NCBI GenBank assembly: GCA_040756745.1
Contig: JBFLYO010000004.1
Location: forward strand, 94,218-158,217
Reading direction: 5' to 3'
DNA from: JBFLYO01 sp040756745
GTDB taxonomy: Bacteria > Bacteroidota > Ignavibacteria > UBA10030 > UBA6906
DNA length: 64,000 nucleotides
Position numbers and translations under genes: made by a program. This document shows, piece after piece, positions 1-9,718 of the stretch; within the stretch, counting starts at the first letter, position 1, and each line of letters starts with the position of its first letter. The notes under the pieces were generated by a model that saw only the letters and a program-made list of their open reading frames with translations, was not told the DNA's origin and made no database searches.

Positions 1-2
1 TC

Positions 3-245
3 CATCCGGCGGACAACTATGAGAGCATGAACGTGGGGATGGAATACGGTTTTCAGAACATCTTCTTTGTCCGTGCGGGGTATCAATCGCTCTTCCTGAC
101 GGACGGCGAGGGCGGGGTCTCGGCGGGCGGCGGGGTGCTTGCCGACCTGTTCGGGGGGGATATGAAAGCGCGGTTTGATTATGCCTACAGCGACTTCGGA
201 CGTCTTCAGGGGATCCATGTCTTTGCGGTTTCCGTTCTCTTCTGA
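3..245 (+). CDS. PorV/PorQ-like outer-membrane protein, C-terminal fragment
   Basis: Only the last 80 codons lie in the window; the frame is open back to base 3, so the gene begins upstream and the ATG at 27 is internal. The residues alternate small, aromatic and charged positions as in beta-strands (NVGMEYGF, VRAGYQSL, FDYAYSDFG) and end in a hydrophobic strand finishing with Phe, the usual last-strand signature of outer-membrane barrels. The FDYAYSDFGRL pattern resembles the end of PorV/PorQ-family (UPF0164-like) proteins, which in T9SS bacteria act as shuttle or surface-anchor barrels. Three bases separate it from the sugar-binding lipoprotein gene, so it is probably co-transcribed with the mannoside locus. 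The family call is inferred from a short piece. Confidence 0.6.
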   Translation, partial: HPADNYESMNVGMEYGFQNIFFVRAGYQSLFLTDGEGGVSAGGGVLADLFGGDMKARFDYAYSDFGRLQGIHVFAVSVLF

Positions 246-248
246 TCC

Positions 249-1556
249 ATGAGGCGGGCGCTGCGGTGTGGTGCCCGGCTCGCGGCGGCGTGCATGCTGG
301 CGTGGGGGTGTGGGGAGCGAAGGGGAATGCCGACAGCGGGCGGAGAGATCGAATTGACCTACTGGCCGGCCCCCAACCAGCAGGAGGTCCAGCTGGCCGA
401 TACACTCGTCAGTCTCTGGAACCTGCTCCACCCCGACATACGCGTCAGGATGCAGGCGATTCCCGTGAGCCAGTCCACGGAAGAGGTGCTTCTTGCCGCG
501 ATTGCGGGCAAAACCACGCCGGACATCTGCTCGAACATCTGGCCCGGCGCGCTTCACGAATACACGCAGGCCGGTGGACTCCTTCCGCTCGACCGTTTTC
601 CGGGCTTCGACTCACTTGCGCGGCGGCGGATCCCTCCTGATCTCCTCGCCACATTTCGCAGCGGCGACGGCCACTGGTACCAGCTCCCCTGGAAGACCAA
701 CCCGGTGATGATGTTCTACAACCGCCGGCTCTTCGAAGAAGCCGGCGTCACCCAGGTCCCGAGGACGTACTCCGAGTATCTCGCCGCCGGGGCGAAGGTT
801 TCCCGCGATACGAACAGCGACGGCCAGATCGATGTCTGGATGGGAGAGCGGGACATCAGGCCCCTTTGGTGGCAGCGGCTTTTTGATTTCTTCCCTTTCT
901 ATATTGCAGCTTCGGGAGGGAAGACGCTCCTGCAGGACAACAAGGTGTCGTTTGGCGATCGTCGCGCAGAGGAGGTCTTCGGCTTCTTCCAGCAGTGCTA
1001 TGAGCGGCGGCTCTTTCCCCGGACGTACTTTCAGGGAGGGGATCCCTTTCTGCTCGAAAAGAAGGCCACCCATTTCGCCGGCCCATGGCAGATCGCCACT
1101 ATGGAGAAGTTCGCACGGCATCTCCGGTACGGCATCAGCCCGCTGCCCGTCCCCGATGACTGCTCTGGACCAGTATACACGTCGGGGGACTACAAGAATA
1201 TCGCGATCTTCAACACGACCGCGCATCCCGAAGCGGCGTGGGCGTTCGTCGCCTTCATGGTCAGCGCGGACCACGACAGGCTCCTCCTGGAATTGTGCAA
1301 TCAGATCCCCGTGCGGGGCGACCTCCTTGAGAATCCGGTGTTCGCAGAGTACTTCCGCGGGAATCCGCTCATGGTTACCTTCGCTGAGCAGTCGCTGCAC
1401 AGCCGGAGTGTCGATGCAGCCCCCGACCTCAAGGAGATCCTTGACGGGATCTCTCAGGAGTATGAGATGTGCGCGGTCTACGGGAAGAAATCGCCTGCTG
1501 AAGCGGTGCGCGACGCAGTGCGCCGGGCAGAGATGATCATCAGGTGGAACCAATGA
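249..1556 (+). CDS. ABC sugar-binding lipoprotein (family 1 extracellular solute-binding protein)
   Basis: A 435-residue solute receptor for a carbohydrate ABC importer. The N-terminus has Arg residues, a hydrophobic stretch and a lipobox LAWGC with Cys21 as the lipidation site, so the mature protein should be membrane-anchored in the periplasm. Residues from about 35 (IELTYWPAP) and the later NPVMMFYNRRLFEEAGV and ATHFAGPWQI segments are typical of the MalE/UgpB-like cluster of maltose, glycerol-phosphate and oligosaccharide receptors. Its stop overlaps the start of the first permease (ATGA at 1553-1556), so it is the first component of a three-gene importer. The substrate cannot be read directly; the downstream beta-mannosidase and GH130 phosphorylase suggest mannooligosaccharides. 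Confidence 0.9.
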   Translation: MRRALRCGARLAAACMLAWGCGERRGMPTAGGEIELTYWPAPNQQEVQLADTLVSLWNLLHPDIRVRMQAIPVSQSTEEVLLAAIAGKTTPDICSNIWPGALHEYTQAGGLLPLDRFPGFDSLARRRIPPDLLATFRSGDGHWYQLPWKTNPVMMFYNRRLFEEAGVTQVPRTYSEYLAAGAKVSRDTNSDGQIDVWMGERDIRPLWWQRLFDFFPFYIAASGGKTLLQDNKVSFGDRRAEEVFGFFQQCYERRLFPRTYFQGGDPFLLEKKATHFAGPWQIATMEKFARHLRYGISPLPVPDDCSGPVYTSGDYKNIAIFNTTAHPEAAWAFVAFMVSADHDRLLLELCNQIPVRGDLLENPVFAEYFRGNPLMVTFAEQSLHSRSVDAAPDLKEILDGISQEYEMCAVYGKKSPAEAVRDAVRRAEMIIRWNQ

Positions 1557-2443
1557 GATTCGCCGTGGGAGGACATCGCGGCAGGAGGTCCGTTGCCGGG
1601 AATGGGTACCTCTTCTCGCTCCCGTACGTCGTCTTCTTCCTTGCCTTCGTGGCGTACCCTCTCACGTTCTCTTTCATCCTTGTGTTTCATCGCTGGAACA
1701 TCGTCACGCCGATGGAGTGGATTGGGGTGGGGAACTTCGCCCGGCTCTTCCGCGATCCGCTGTTTTACAGGACGCTCGGGAACACGCTGCTGTTCCTGCT
1801 CATTCATATCCCGTTGCAACTGGTGATCGCCCTGGGGTTCGCGCTCCTCTTGAACACGCACGTCAGGTTCAGGGGATTCTTAAGGGCGCTCTACTTTCTT
1901 CCGGTGGTGGTGTCGGGGGTGGCGGTGACGATCCTCTGGCAGCAGCTCTATTCGTACGATTACGGGGTGTTGAACAGCATGCTGACCGCGCTCGGACTGC
2001 CGGCCGTCCCCTGGCTGGTCGATGCGGCATGGGCGATGCCCTCCATCGCGGTCATGGCGACCTGGAAGAATGCGGGAATTTACATCGTGCTCTTTCTCGT
2101 CGGCCTGCAAAACATCCCGGCGGAGCTGTACGAGGCGGCGAGTCTGGATGGCGCGGGCCGCAGGCGGCAGTTCTTGCACATTACGCTCCCACAGTTGAAC
2201 TCCACGATTGTCATCATCGTCGTCCTGTCGACGATCGGGGGGTTCTCGCTGTTCATTGAGCCGTACGTGCTGACGGGCGGTGGACCAATGCAGAGCACAC
2301 TTTCCGGGATGCTGTATATCTATAACCAGGCATTTTACTTCAACCATATGGGGTACGCGGCGACGCTCGGGTTCGCATTTGCGCTGGTGATCCTCGGCGT
2401 CGTGCTGGTCCAGCGGCGTCTCATTGCGACGGAGCAGGCATGA
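1553..2443 (+). CDS. Carbohydrate ABC transporter permease (MalF/UgpA type)
   Basis: Inner-membrane subunit of 296 residues with about six hydrophobic segments. The ABC-permease EAA loop is visible as EAASLDGAGRRRQFLHITLP near residue 190, which in this family docks onto the ATPase. The ATG at 1553 was chosen because it overlaps the upstream stop in an ATGA; an in-frame GTG at 1544 would add three residues. The 3' end overlaps the second permease by ATGA at 2440-2443, so all three transporter genes look translationally coupled. No partner ATPase gene is present in the window, so an MsmK-like shared ATPase elsewhere is likely (inference from sugar ABC systems in general). Confidence 0.93.
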   Translation: MRFAVGGHRGRRSVAGNGYLFSLPYVVFFLAFVAYPLTFSFILVFHRWNIVTPMEWIGVGNFARLFRDPLFYRTLGNTLLFLLIHIPLQLVIALGFALLLNTHVRFRGFLRALYFLPVVVSGVAVTILWQQLYSYDYGVLNSMLTALGLPAVPWLVDAAWAMPSIAVMATWKNAGIYIVLFLVGLQNIPAELYEAASLDGAGRRRQFLHITLPQLNSTIVIIVVLSTIGGFSLFIEPYVLTGGGPMQSTLSGMLYIYNQAFYFNHMGYAATLGFAFALVILGVVLVQRRLIATEQA

Positions 2444-3252
2444 TCGCGAAAACGGCAACATATGGGCTGCTCCTCATCGGGGCGGTTCTGTTCGCGTATC
2501 CGTTCCTCTGGATGATTGCAGGCTCGCTCAAGCCAGAAACGGCGATTGCCGGACTGTCGCTGATCGACCGCGGAATGGATCTCCACAGCTACAAGCAGGT
2601 TGTCGACAAGATCCCCATTGGCCGTGCGTTTGTGAACAGCATAATTGTCTCCGCTGCATGCACAGCATCCGTCGTCCTGTTCGGATCGCTGGTCGGCTAT
2701 GCCCTGGCCAAGCTGGAGTTCCCGGGGAGGCAGGCGCTCTACGTCCTCATCCTCTTCACGATGATGATCCCCTTTCAGATTGTCCTGATACCTCAGTACA
2801 TCCTGATGGTCAAGCTGGGGTGGATCGATACGTATCCCGCACTCGTCGCACCAACAATGATGAGCGCGTTCGGGATCGTATTGTTCCGGCAGTTCTTCAT
2901 GGGCATCCCCGGGGCGCTGATCGATGCGGCGAGGATCGACGGCTGCTCGGAGCTGAGGATCCTGTACCGCGTAATCTGGCCGCTCTCCCGTCCGGTGATC
3001 ATTACGGTGGGGATCCTCACGTTCATGACGAGCTGGAACGAGGTTCTCTGGCCGATCATGGTGATCCGCGAACGCTCGATGATGACGATGCCGCAGTTGG
3101 TGACGCTCTTTACGATCGGCGGCGAGGCGGAGTCGCAGCTCGGGGCCCTGCTTGCGGCCGCGACGCTGTTATCGCTTCCCGTGGTAATCGCCTATACGTT
3201 CTTCCAGCGCTACTTCATCGAGAGCATGGCATCCACCGGTCTGAAAGGGTGA
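2440..3252 (+). CDS. Carbohydrate ABC transporter permease (MalG/UgpE type)
   Basis: Second permease subunit, 270 residues, with an N-terminal membrane helix (LLLIGAVLFAYPFLWMI) followed by the periplasmic GSLKP turn typical of MalG-like proteins. The cytoplasmic EAA loop reads DAARIDGCSELRILYRVIWP, about residues 165-184. It ends FFQRYFIESMASTGLKG, the usual C-terminus of this subfamily. The start overlaps the previous gene by four bases. Only three bases separate its stop from the next gene, a periplasmic foldase, which is not a normal component of such importers. Confidence 0.94.
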   Translation: MIAKTATYGLLLIGAVLFAYPFLWMIAGSLKPETAIAGLSLIDRGMDLHSYKQVVDKIPIGRAFVNSIIVSAACTASVVLFGSLVGYALAKLEFPGRQALYVLILFTMMIPFQIVLIPQYILMVKLGWIDTYPALVAPTMMSAFGIVLFRQFFMGIPGALIDAARIDGCSELRILYRVIWPLSRPVIITVGILTFMTSWNEVLWPIMVIRERSMMTMPQLVTLFTIGGEAESQLGALLAAATLLSLPVVIAYTFFQRYFIESMASTGLKG

Positions 3253-3255
3253 CAG

Positions 3256-4812
3256 GTGAGCAGTACGGCTCTGCTTTCGGGCTTGACAGCCTTCACCATT
3301 GCCGCAGGATCTGCGACAGCGCGTCCCGGCCCATATATTCCTCCTGCGCAGGTGGTGGCACGGGTCGACAGATTCGCGATCACCGCGGCGGATCTCCTGG
3401 AGAGCTATGAATTTGGCCCGGCGTTCATCAAGCGAGGCAGCGACCCGCTCCGGGAGCATCTCGAGTATATGATCAACGAACGCCTGCTTGCGCTGCATGC
3501 TGAAAGGGATCGCCTGGATTCAACGCACTTTGTGATGGCCAGGGTACATGCGATCGAAGAAGACCTTGCGGTGGATCAGTTGTACTACGACGACATCCTT
3601 GCACGCGTGCGGGTGTCGGATGCGGAAATCGACACCGCGTCGGAGAAGGCCCGCGTTCGCCTCGGGCTCACCTGGCTCTACGTGCGCACTTGGGATGGCG
3701 CGGAACGACTCTCACGCGCCCTCTCCCGGGGCGCCCCGTTCGATTCGTTGATGAAGACAATGGGCGAAGGGCTGCCGCCCGCTGAGCGGACGACCGAGAC
3801 CACTCTCCTTGGACTGGAAACAAACACTCCGGAACTTGCCCAGAGCGTCGCCCGGCTGAAGACAGGGCAGATTTCTGCGCCGGTCCGGGGACCCGATGGC
3901 TACTACATCGTCCGTCTCGACAGGGTCTGGCGGAACCCGTTGGAGACGGAAAGCGAGCAGGCTCGCCTGCGCGGCGATGCAGGCCGGACATTACGTGATG
4001 CCCGCGCACGCATTCTGGGGGATGAATATGTCAAGACGATGATGAAGGCCGCCAACCCCGTCATCCGTGCAGGAGGGTTCAATATACTTCGCGCATATCT
4101 GGCGGAGCAAGGCCTCTCGCGCGATATGAGGCTGAAATGGAAGATCCCGGCGACGTTCATGACCGAAGCAGGCCCCCGCCCCATCAGCCGCGCAGGGGAG
4201 TTCCTTCATGCGACACTCGTGCAGTTTGCGGGCAGGACGATGACGGTCAAGGAGTACCTGGACTGGTTCGACATCAGACAGTTCCAGCTCCGACGCACTT
4301 CACTCGATGCGTTCAATTCCAGCGTGAAACAGACGGTCTGGAAGATGGTGCAGGACCGGTTGCTGAGCGAGCGGGCATACGAGCGCGGGCTCCAGAGACG
4401 CGACGCGGTGCATCGAGAGGCGGCCAGGTGGGATGCCAAGCTCTTGTATCTTGCGACCCGCGAACAGATCCGGCGGTCGGTTACCGTGAGCGATTCGCTG
4501 GTGAGACAGGAGTTCAAAAGTCACCGGGGGCGATACCGGGATACTGCCGGACGGCCAGCGGGGTTCGAGGCGGTGCGTTCCGATATCCGGCGCGAGCTCG
4601 CTGCCCAAAAGGAAAACGAGCTGCTCTTCCGCCTCCTTCGCCGGCTCCGGGACGAGTTTCCCGTCACGGTGGATGAGACCGCTGTTCGTTCGCTCGCCGC
4701 CGGCTTGCAACCGGATCGCCAGGCCATTGATGTCATGCTCTACAAACCGGGAGGGACATTCCCCCGGGTGGCATTCCCCTCGATCGATGAACGGTGGCAA
4801 AATCTCCCGTGA
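3256..4812 (+). CDS. Parvulin-type peptidyl-prolyl isomerase / SurA-like chaperone
   Basis: A 518-residue protein starting at a GTG with AAAGGG six bases upstream. A short hydrophobic N-terminus (LLSGLTAFTIAAGSATA) suggests export. The chaperone-like N-region has VVARVDRFAITAADLLESYEF and INERLLALHAERDRL, as in SurA_N domains; a rotamase-like stretch follows (around residues 135-220, including LKTGQISAPVRGPDGYYIVRL). The rest is helical and charged, with a second partial motif near residue 435. The product would isomerise prolines or chaperone exported proteins in the periplasm. It sits between the importer and the glycosidases with gaps of 3 and 6 bases, so it is probably co-expressed to fold the exported enzymes of this locus; that role is inference. 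Confidence 0.75.
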   Translation: MSSTALLSGLTAFTIAAGSATARPGPYIPPAQVVARVDRFAITAADLLESYEFGPAFIKRGSDPLREHLEYMINERLLALHAERDRLDSTHFVMARVHAIEEDLAVDQLYYDDILARVRVSDAEIDTASEKARVRLGLTWLYVRTWDGAERLSRALSRGAPFDSLMKTMGEGLPPAERTTETTLLGLETNTPELAQSVARLKTGQISAPVRGPDGYYIVRLDRVWRNPLETESEQARLRGDAGRTLRDARARILGDEYVKTMMKAANPVIRAGGFNILRAYLAEQGLSRDMRLKWKIPATFMTEAGPRPISRAGEFLHATLVQFAGRTMTVKEYLDWFDIRQFQLRRTSLDAFNSSVKQTVWKMVQDRLLSERAYERGLQRRDAVHREAARWDAKLLYLATREQIRRSVTVSDSLVRQEFKSHRGRYRDTAGRPAGFEAVRSDIRRELAAQKENELLFRLLRRLRDEFPVTVDETAVRSLAAGLQPDRQAIDVMLYKPGGTFPRVAFPSIDERWQNLP

Positions 4813-4818
4813 GGAAGG

Positions 4819-7119
4819 ATGAAGCGACTGGAATACAGATACCGGGTCGGTGACCTCCATGCCGGGTCGAGCCTCGGAAACCGGTTCCTCTTCGCGCAGC
4901 TCGATGCGCATACGAATCTCCGGGGTCTCTGGTGCTCACTTGACAACCGGTTCTATGCCGGGGAATGGCTCGTCGACATTTCCGTGGACGACGACCGCCT
5001 TGAAGCGACCGAGACGATCTTTGCGCCGGAGTCCCAGACGACAGCGCTCCACGGGGTCAGATCGTCGGCTCGGAGGAGGTTCTTTCTTCCCTTCAGTTCC
5101 GACAAGGACTCGATTGACCCTGTTGAGCTCTTGGCCGGAATCTTCATCATTTCGCTGAACAACGACGGCCCGCGTGAGCTGACATTTTCCGTGCGCCATG
5201 TCCTCACGTTTCCCGCGGTTCCGTCCGATCACTTCACCAAAAAACCCCCCGCTGCCGATCAGCAGACGAAAGTCGGCACATGCATACGCGGCCTGGAATG
5301 GGACATCGTCACCACGGACAGGATGAACGAGGCGCGATGCTTCCGCGGGGTATCGGTGCCTTCAACATGGTCTGCAGATGATCGCACGCTCGCAGTGGAA
5401 TACCATTATGTGGTCCCACCCGGCAGAACATTTGAAGCCCCCTTCCTCCTTGCGGTCTCACCGTCGGGTGCGGCGGGTGCGGCCGAAACAGCCGCCCGTC
5501 TTGGGGATGTCCCGGCCCTCCTTCTCCGGAGCGTCGAGCACTATGAGGAGCTTCTTTCTCGTACACGCATTGTCACTCCGGAGCCGGCGATTAACCGAGG
5601 GCTCCAGTGGGCGAAAGTGAACATTGCCCGCGTTCAGCACCGGTTCCGTGCTGGTGACGGGTTCACCAACGATCCGCCGCAGGACATTGTGGTGATCCGC
5701 GACGTGGGATGGTACGTATTTGGGTCTGATTACCTGACGCCGCAGTTTTCGCGGGCGATGCTCAATATGGTATCCGTGCATGCGGTACACGAGAGGGGAA
5801 AACTAACTGAATATATCCATGCGAATGAAGAATCACCGCAGTTGCACGACTACAATCTGAACATCAATGATGATACCCCCCTGTTCATCGTCGCCCTTGT
5901 GCATCACGCCGCCGTGTCAGGCGACGTGGCGTTCCTGCGGGCGAAGTACGCTGTCATGAAGGACGCAGGGGAATGGATCATTGCGCAGATCAGGGACGGG
6001 CTTGTCCGCTGCGACGCCACTGGGACCAATGTGTGGGGGATCTGCAGCTGGCGGAACATCATTGACGGTTACACGCTCTCCGGAGCGGTCACCGAAATCA
6101 ACGCCGAATGCGCCTTCGCCCTCTCCCTTCTGGCGTCGGCTGCTTCAATGCTCGGGCTGCAGGCCGACGCGGAGCGGTACGACACCCGGGCGAAAGAGCT
6201 CGCGCGCGCGATCAACGACCGACTGGTGTCCGAAACAACCGGAATGTACCTGCTGAACATCGACACAGATGGCGTCCGGCACCATGACGTGACCGGCGAC
6301 CTCATTTTTCCTGTGTTGTTTGGCATTGCTCCGCCCGAACGGAAGCGAAAGATTCTGGAGACGCTTACCGGACCGGAATTCTGGACGCCGTACGGCTCGC
6401 GCACAGTCAGTCCGCGGGAGGAAAAGTACGACCCGGACGCAGGATACCAGCTCATGGGAGGGGTGTGGCCAAACCTCACGGCGTGGGCGGGCTATTGCAT
6501 TCGCGGTGACAACCCGGGGAAGTTGGCGGAGGCCATGGTCAACACGTACCGGCTCAGCGAAATCAGACGCCCCCTCGAGTTCGTCAATGTTGTTCCAGGA
6601 GAATTTCCAGAGCGCCTGCACGGTGAGTCCTTCGTTAGCAGGGGGATGACCATGAGCCCGTGGATGCCGCCGACCTACCTCTGGCTGGGTGTGGAGGGAC
6701 TTCTCGGCGTGACGGCAGACCTCGGGGAGCTGCGGATCTCGCCCGCAATCCCCCCACACTGGCTCTGGATCGCGGTTCAGGATCTACTGGTCGGAGGGGA
6801 ACGGCTCAATGCCTTTTTCTATGACGGGGTGCTCTACTCCTCCCGAAGGATAGGGAGCGCATTCCCCGTGCGGGTTGGCGTGTCCGTTCCGGTGCGTGTC
6901 GATCATGATGCGCTGTGTGCCATTGCGCTCGCCAATGGAAAGGAGATTACTCTCTTTGTCGCCGCTGAGGATGATGCGGAGGGAAACGTCACACTCCATG
7001 CGGGCGCTGTGGAGATCGCCAAGCGTGTGCAATTGACGGCGGGCGACGCCGTCCTCTTTCGTATTCCAGCAACCGGCGGGGAAGCGTCCCCGCGGATTCA
7101 CTCGACTGTAACCCAATGA
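4819..7119 (+). CDS. Cytosolic (alpha/alpha)6-barrel glycosidase-like protein (glycogen-debranching/MGH1-like)
   Basis: A 766-residue protein without a signal peptide. Residues 1-250 are beta-rich, as in the N-terminal sandwich of GH15/GH63/GH94-like enzymes; the remainder is a helical toroid with repeated Trp/Gly/Asp motifs (WGICSWRNIIDGYTLSGAVTEINAE begins near residue 406 and GGVWPNLTAWAGY lies near 548), and a short beta-domain closes the chain. These motifs fit the amylo-alpha-1,6-glucosidase/MGH1-like superfamily, but I cannot assign a CAZy family or name the catalytic acids with certainty. Its stop overlaps the next gene by ATGA. The context predicts action on an imported manno-oligosaccharide in the cytosol. 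Confidence 0.7.
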   Translation: MKRLEYRYRVGDLHAGSSLGNRFLFAQLDAHTNLRGLWCSLDNRFYAGEWLVDISVDDDRLEATETIFAPESQTTALHGVRSSARRRFFLPFSSDKDSIDPVELLAGIFIISLNNDGPRELTFSVRHVLTFPAVPSDHFTKKPPAADQQTKVGTCIRGLEWDIVTTDRMNEARCFRGVSVPSTWSADDRTLAVEYHYVVPPGRTFEAPFLLAVSPSGAAGAAETAARLGDVPALLLRSVEHYEELLSRTRIVTPEPAINRGLQWAKVNIARVQHRFRAGDGFTNDPPQDIVVIRDVGWYVFGSDYLTPQFSRAMLNMVSVHAVHERGKLTEYIHANEESPQLHDYNLNINDDTPLFIVALVHHAAVSGDVAFLRAKYAVMKDAGEWIIAQIRDGLVRCDATGTNVWGICSWRNIIDGYTLSGAVTEINAECAFALSLLASAASMLGLQADAERYDTRAKELARAINDRLVSETTGMYLLNIDTDGVRHHDVTGDLIFPVLFGIAPPERKRKILETLTGPEFWTPYGSRTVSPREEKYDPDAGYQLMGGVWPNLTAWAGYCIRGDNPGKLAEAMVNTYRLSEIRRPLEFVNVVPGEFPERLHGESFVSRGMTMSPWMPPTYLWLGVEGLLGVTADLGELRISPAIPPHWLWIAVQDLLVGGERLNAFFYDGVLYSSRRIGSAFPVRVGVSVPVRVDHDALCAIALANGKEITLFVAAEDDAEGNVTLHAGAVEIAKRVQLTAGDAVLFRIPATGGEASPRIHSTVTQ

Positions 7120-9674
7120 GACTCGCCGGGCAAATTGCATGCTGGGCTTGCGCAATGACCCAGGCCGTTCCGCTCGTGTCACAGGAGATTGACCACTTGC
7201 GCTACCGATTCACCGGCGGCTACGGTCAGGTGGAGGTGGGAGGCCCGTTTGCAGGAGCGGAATTTCATGAAAGCCGGTGTCTCCCGTCGCGCATCAGCTT
7301 GTTCTATCCTGTTGCGAACAGCATCGATGTCAGCACCGATTACTGGCGGCGGGGAGAGTCTCATCCCATGTCGGCCGGGATGCGGGTGAATGGAGGGGAA
7401 CGGCGGAATCTCGGCACACCGGGATGGGTCTACTCCCTGAGTCCGCATACCGTGCGGTTCGAGAAAACGATTAACGGGATTGCGTGCGCGTTGAGCTACG
7501 AGTTTTGCGAGTCGCAGCCCGCCCTCGTGTTCCGTATGATCTTCAGAAATACGACACGTTCCGATGCCGCGATCGAGGCCTACACGCACCTCCGGCTTTC
7601 GCTCAGGTCCTGCCAAACATATGCTCGCTTTGATACGGCGTTGATGCAGTATGACCCCCATGGGGATGCTGTCGTCGCCCGATTTGACGCGCCAGAGCTT
7701 GACAGCGCAGCATGCTTTGTCATGAATGCCGGCGCACGGCCTTCAATGATCGAAGGAAACGCTTCCGATCTTGACATCGGTGACGACGGCTCATCGCGCT
7801 GGTTCTCGACGGGAGAGTTTCCAGAAGGCCCGGACGCGCGCGTTTCGGAGCGGGCTGTCCCCGCGGCCGCATTCCTGTATCAATTGACAGTCCTTCCCGA
7901 CGACTCGATCGAAATCGTCCAGATCATCGGAAGCTGCGGTCAGGATGAGGTGCGTCCGACGGCAGACGTTCTTGCCCGCGAATGGGAACGCGAGGTGAGG
8001 GCGTCCGATGAACGGGTGAGGGCCTATGCACTGGGAGCCGGCAGGATTGTAACCGGAGACCCTGTCCTTGACCGCACCGCCGACTGGGCGAGCGGCATCC
8101 TTGCTGCAAACGCACATTATCTTGACGGTCGCATCGTCCCGATGCCCTGCCCGGCGGAATACAACTTCTTTTTCACGCACGATCTGCTCCTCACGGACCT
8201 CGGCGCTGTGCACCGGGATACGGAGAGAGTGAGGCGTGATCTGCTCTACCTCCGCTCTCTGGCGAAGGATTCCGTCATCCCGCATGCCTATTACTGGCGC
8301 GACGGACGGTTCGTGACGGAGCAATGCACTCCTGACAACTGGAACCATCTTTGGTTTGTGATCGTGGCAGGGAGCTACGTGCGCCATTCGCTTGACACGG
8401 CGACGGCCGGCATGCTGTATCCCCTTCTGACCAAAAGCATCAGTGAAGTCCTTCGTCAACGGAAGCCCGACAATCTGATGTACGGCTACAGGCCGGATTG
8501 GTGGGACATCGGCCATATCGAAGGTCCGCGCGCCTTTCTGACGATCCTGTCCATCAGGGCACTACGGGAATATGTCTCCCTGAGCGCGAGACTCGGGCGG
8601 GGACCTGCAGGCCTGCTCCGCCTTGAGTCGATGGCTGCGGTGATGCAACGCGCACTGGTCGATCAACTCTGGGACCGGCAGCGGGAGTACCTCATCGACC
8701 GGAATGAGGGAAAGGATGACACACACTACTACATGGGCCCGCTGCTCGCTACGGCGTTCGGACTGCTCGACAGCAGCCACGCGGCCGTGCTGGTGAGGAC
8801 GGCGGAGCGAAAGCTTCTCGACAGGAATCTTGGTGTGAGAACCGTCGCACCGCCCGACTTCCATACCACCGAAGCGATTGCCTACTACAAATTTGCGGGA
8901 GAGGAAGCGGGACGCCCCTTTTACTATATTAATGGAGGCGTCTGGCCGCAAGGAAACGCATTCTACGCCGTATCGCTGGTTCGGCTCGGACGCGTCGAGG
9001 AAGCCCTGTCGTTTGTGAAGCGGACCATGACCCTCGACGGCATTGCCGGGACTCCGCTCGGCCATCCTGCGATGTTCGAGTATCGCTGTTCTGATACCGC
9101 CGAAGCGGCCTACGGGATGATCGACAAGCCGTCCTTCCTCTGGGCAGGCGGCTTCACCCTCTACACGTTGTACAGGATCTTCGGTATCGACGAGGATGAG
9201 TGGAATATCTCGCTTGGGGGAAACAGGCCCCGGACGTCCACCGAGGTCACGCTTTCGCTTGCATTCGGCAGTCGTAAGGAGGTGAGTATTCGCCCGGGTG
9301 CGCACACGACGGCCAACATCATTGCGGGCGGGAAGGCACTTCCAACCGTCATACTCCCGCTTTCGTTGCGGCCTGCACGATCAATCACTGTAACACCGGC
9401 CGCTGCAGGTCAGCCAGTGTTGCTGAACGCCAACGCGATTCTCCATGCCGTTGATGCGGCTGCCCGGCACGATGCGCTGAGTATCGCCGTCTCCTCCTAT
9501 GCAGGACATCCGACGGTCCTTCACGTTTCCGGGGGAAGAGCTCCGTCGACTGTCACGGTGAACGGCAAAACCAGCGCATCGTACAGTTCCACGGCCGTAG
9601 AGGGGAGCCGGGTCATCACTGAAATCAGGTTCCTCGCATCCGCCGGTCATGATACGGTGACCGTGAACTATTGA
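7116..9674 (+). CDS. Exported (alpha/alpha)6-barrel glycosidase-like protein
   Basis: An 852-residue protein beginning with a probable signal peptide (MRLAGQIACWACAMTQAVPLVSQE). A beta-rich N-domain to about residue 300 precedes a helical toroid with CPAEYNFFFTHDLLLTD near residue 346 and GGVWPQGNAFYAVSL near 607, both characteristic of glycogen-debranching/GH63-like glycosidases; Glu or Asp residues in these two segments are the natural catalytic candidates. A C-terminal beta-domain spans roughly residues 700-852. The start overlaps the preceding toroid gene by ATGA, so cytosolic and exported relatives are made in tandem. They look like diverged members of the same superfamily rather than recent duplicates. 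The substrate is unknown; the locus suggests mannosides. Confidence 0.68.
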   Translation: MRLAGQIACWACAMTQAVPLVSQEIDHLRYRFTGGYGQVEVGGPFAGAEFHESRCLPSRISLFYPVANSIDVSTDYWRRGESHPMSAGMRVNGGERRNLGTPGWVYSLSPHTVRFEKTINGIACALSYEFCESQPALVFRMIFRNTTRSDAAIEAYTHLRLSLRSCQTYARFDTALMQYDPHGDAVVARFDAPELDSAACFVMNAGARPSMIEGNASDLDIGDDGSSRWFSTGEFPEGPDARVSERAVPAAAFLYQLTVLPDDSIEIVQIIGSCGQDEVRPTADVLAREWEREVRASDERVRAYALGAGRIVTGDPVLDRTADWASGILAANAHYLDGRIVPMPCPAEYNFFFTHDLLLTDLGAVHRDTERVRRDLLYLRSLAKDSVIPHAYYWRDGRFVTEQCTPDNWNHLWFVIVAGSYVRHSLDTATAGMLYPLLTKSISEVLRQRKPDNLMYGYRPDWWDIGHIEGPRAFLTILSIRALREYVSLSARLGRGPAGLLRLESMAAVMQRALVDQLWDRQREYLIDRNEGKDDTHYYMGPLLATAFGLLDSSHAAVLVRTAERKLLDRNLGVRTVAPPDFHTTEAIAYYKFAGEEAGRPFYYINGGVWPQGNAFYAVSLVRLGRVEEALSFVKRTMTLDGIAGTPLGHPAMFEYRCSDTAEAAYGMIDKPSFLWAGGFTLYTLYRIFGIDEDEWNISLGGNRPRTSTEVTLSLAFGSRKEVSIRPGAHTTANIIAGGKALPTVILPLSLRPARSITVTPAAAGQPVLLNANAILHAVDAAARHDALSIAVSSYAGHPTVLHVSGGRAPSTVTVNGKTSASYSSTAVEGSRVITEIRFLASAGHDTVTVNY

Positions 9675-9718
9675 TAGACTGGCTGATGGCATCAACACCA
9701 TGGCCAACTTGAACTCAA

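Noticed and set aside
612..1553. 313-codon minus frame under the sugar-binding protein
   Set aside because: Complement of a clear lipoprotein gene; no family resemblance.
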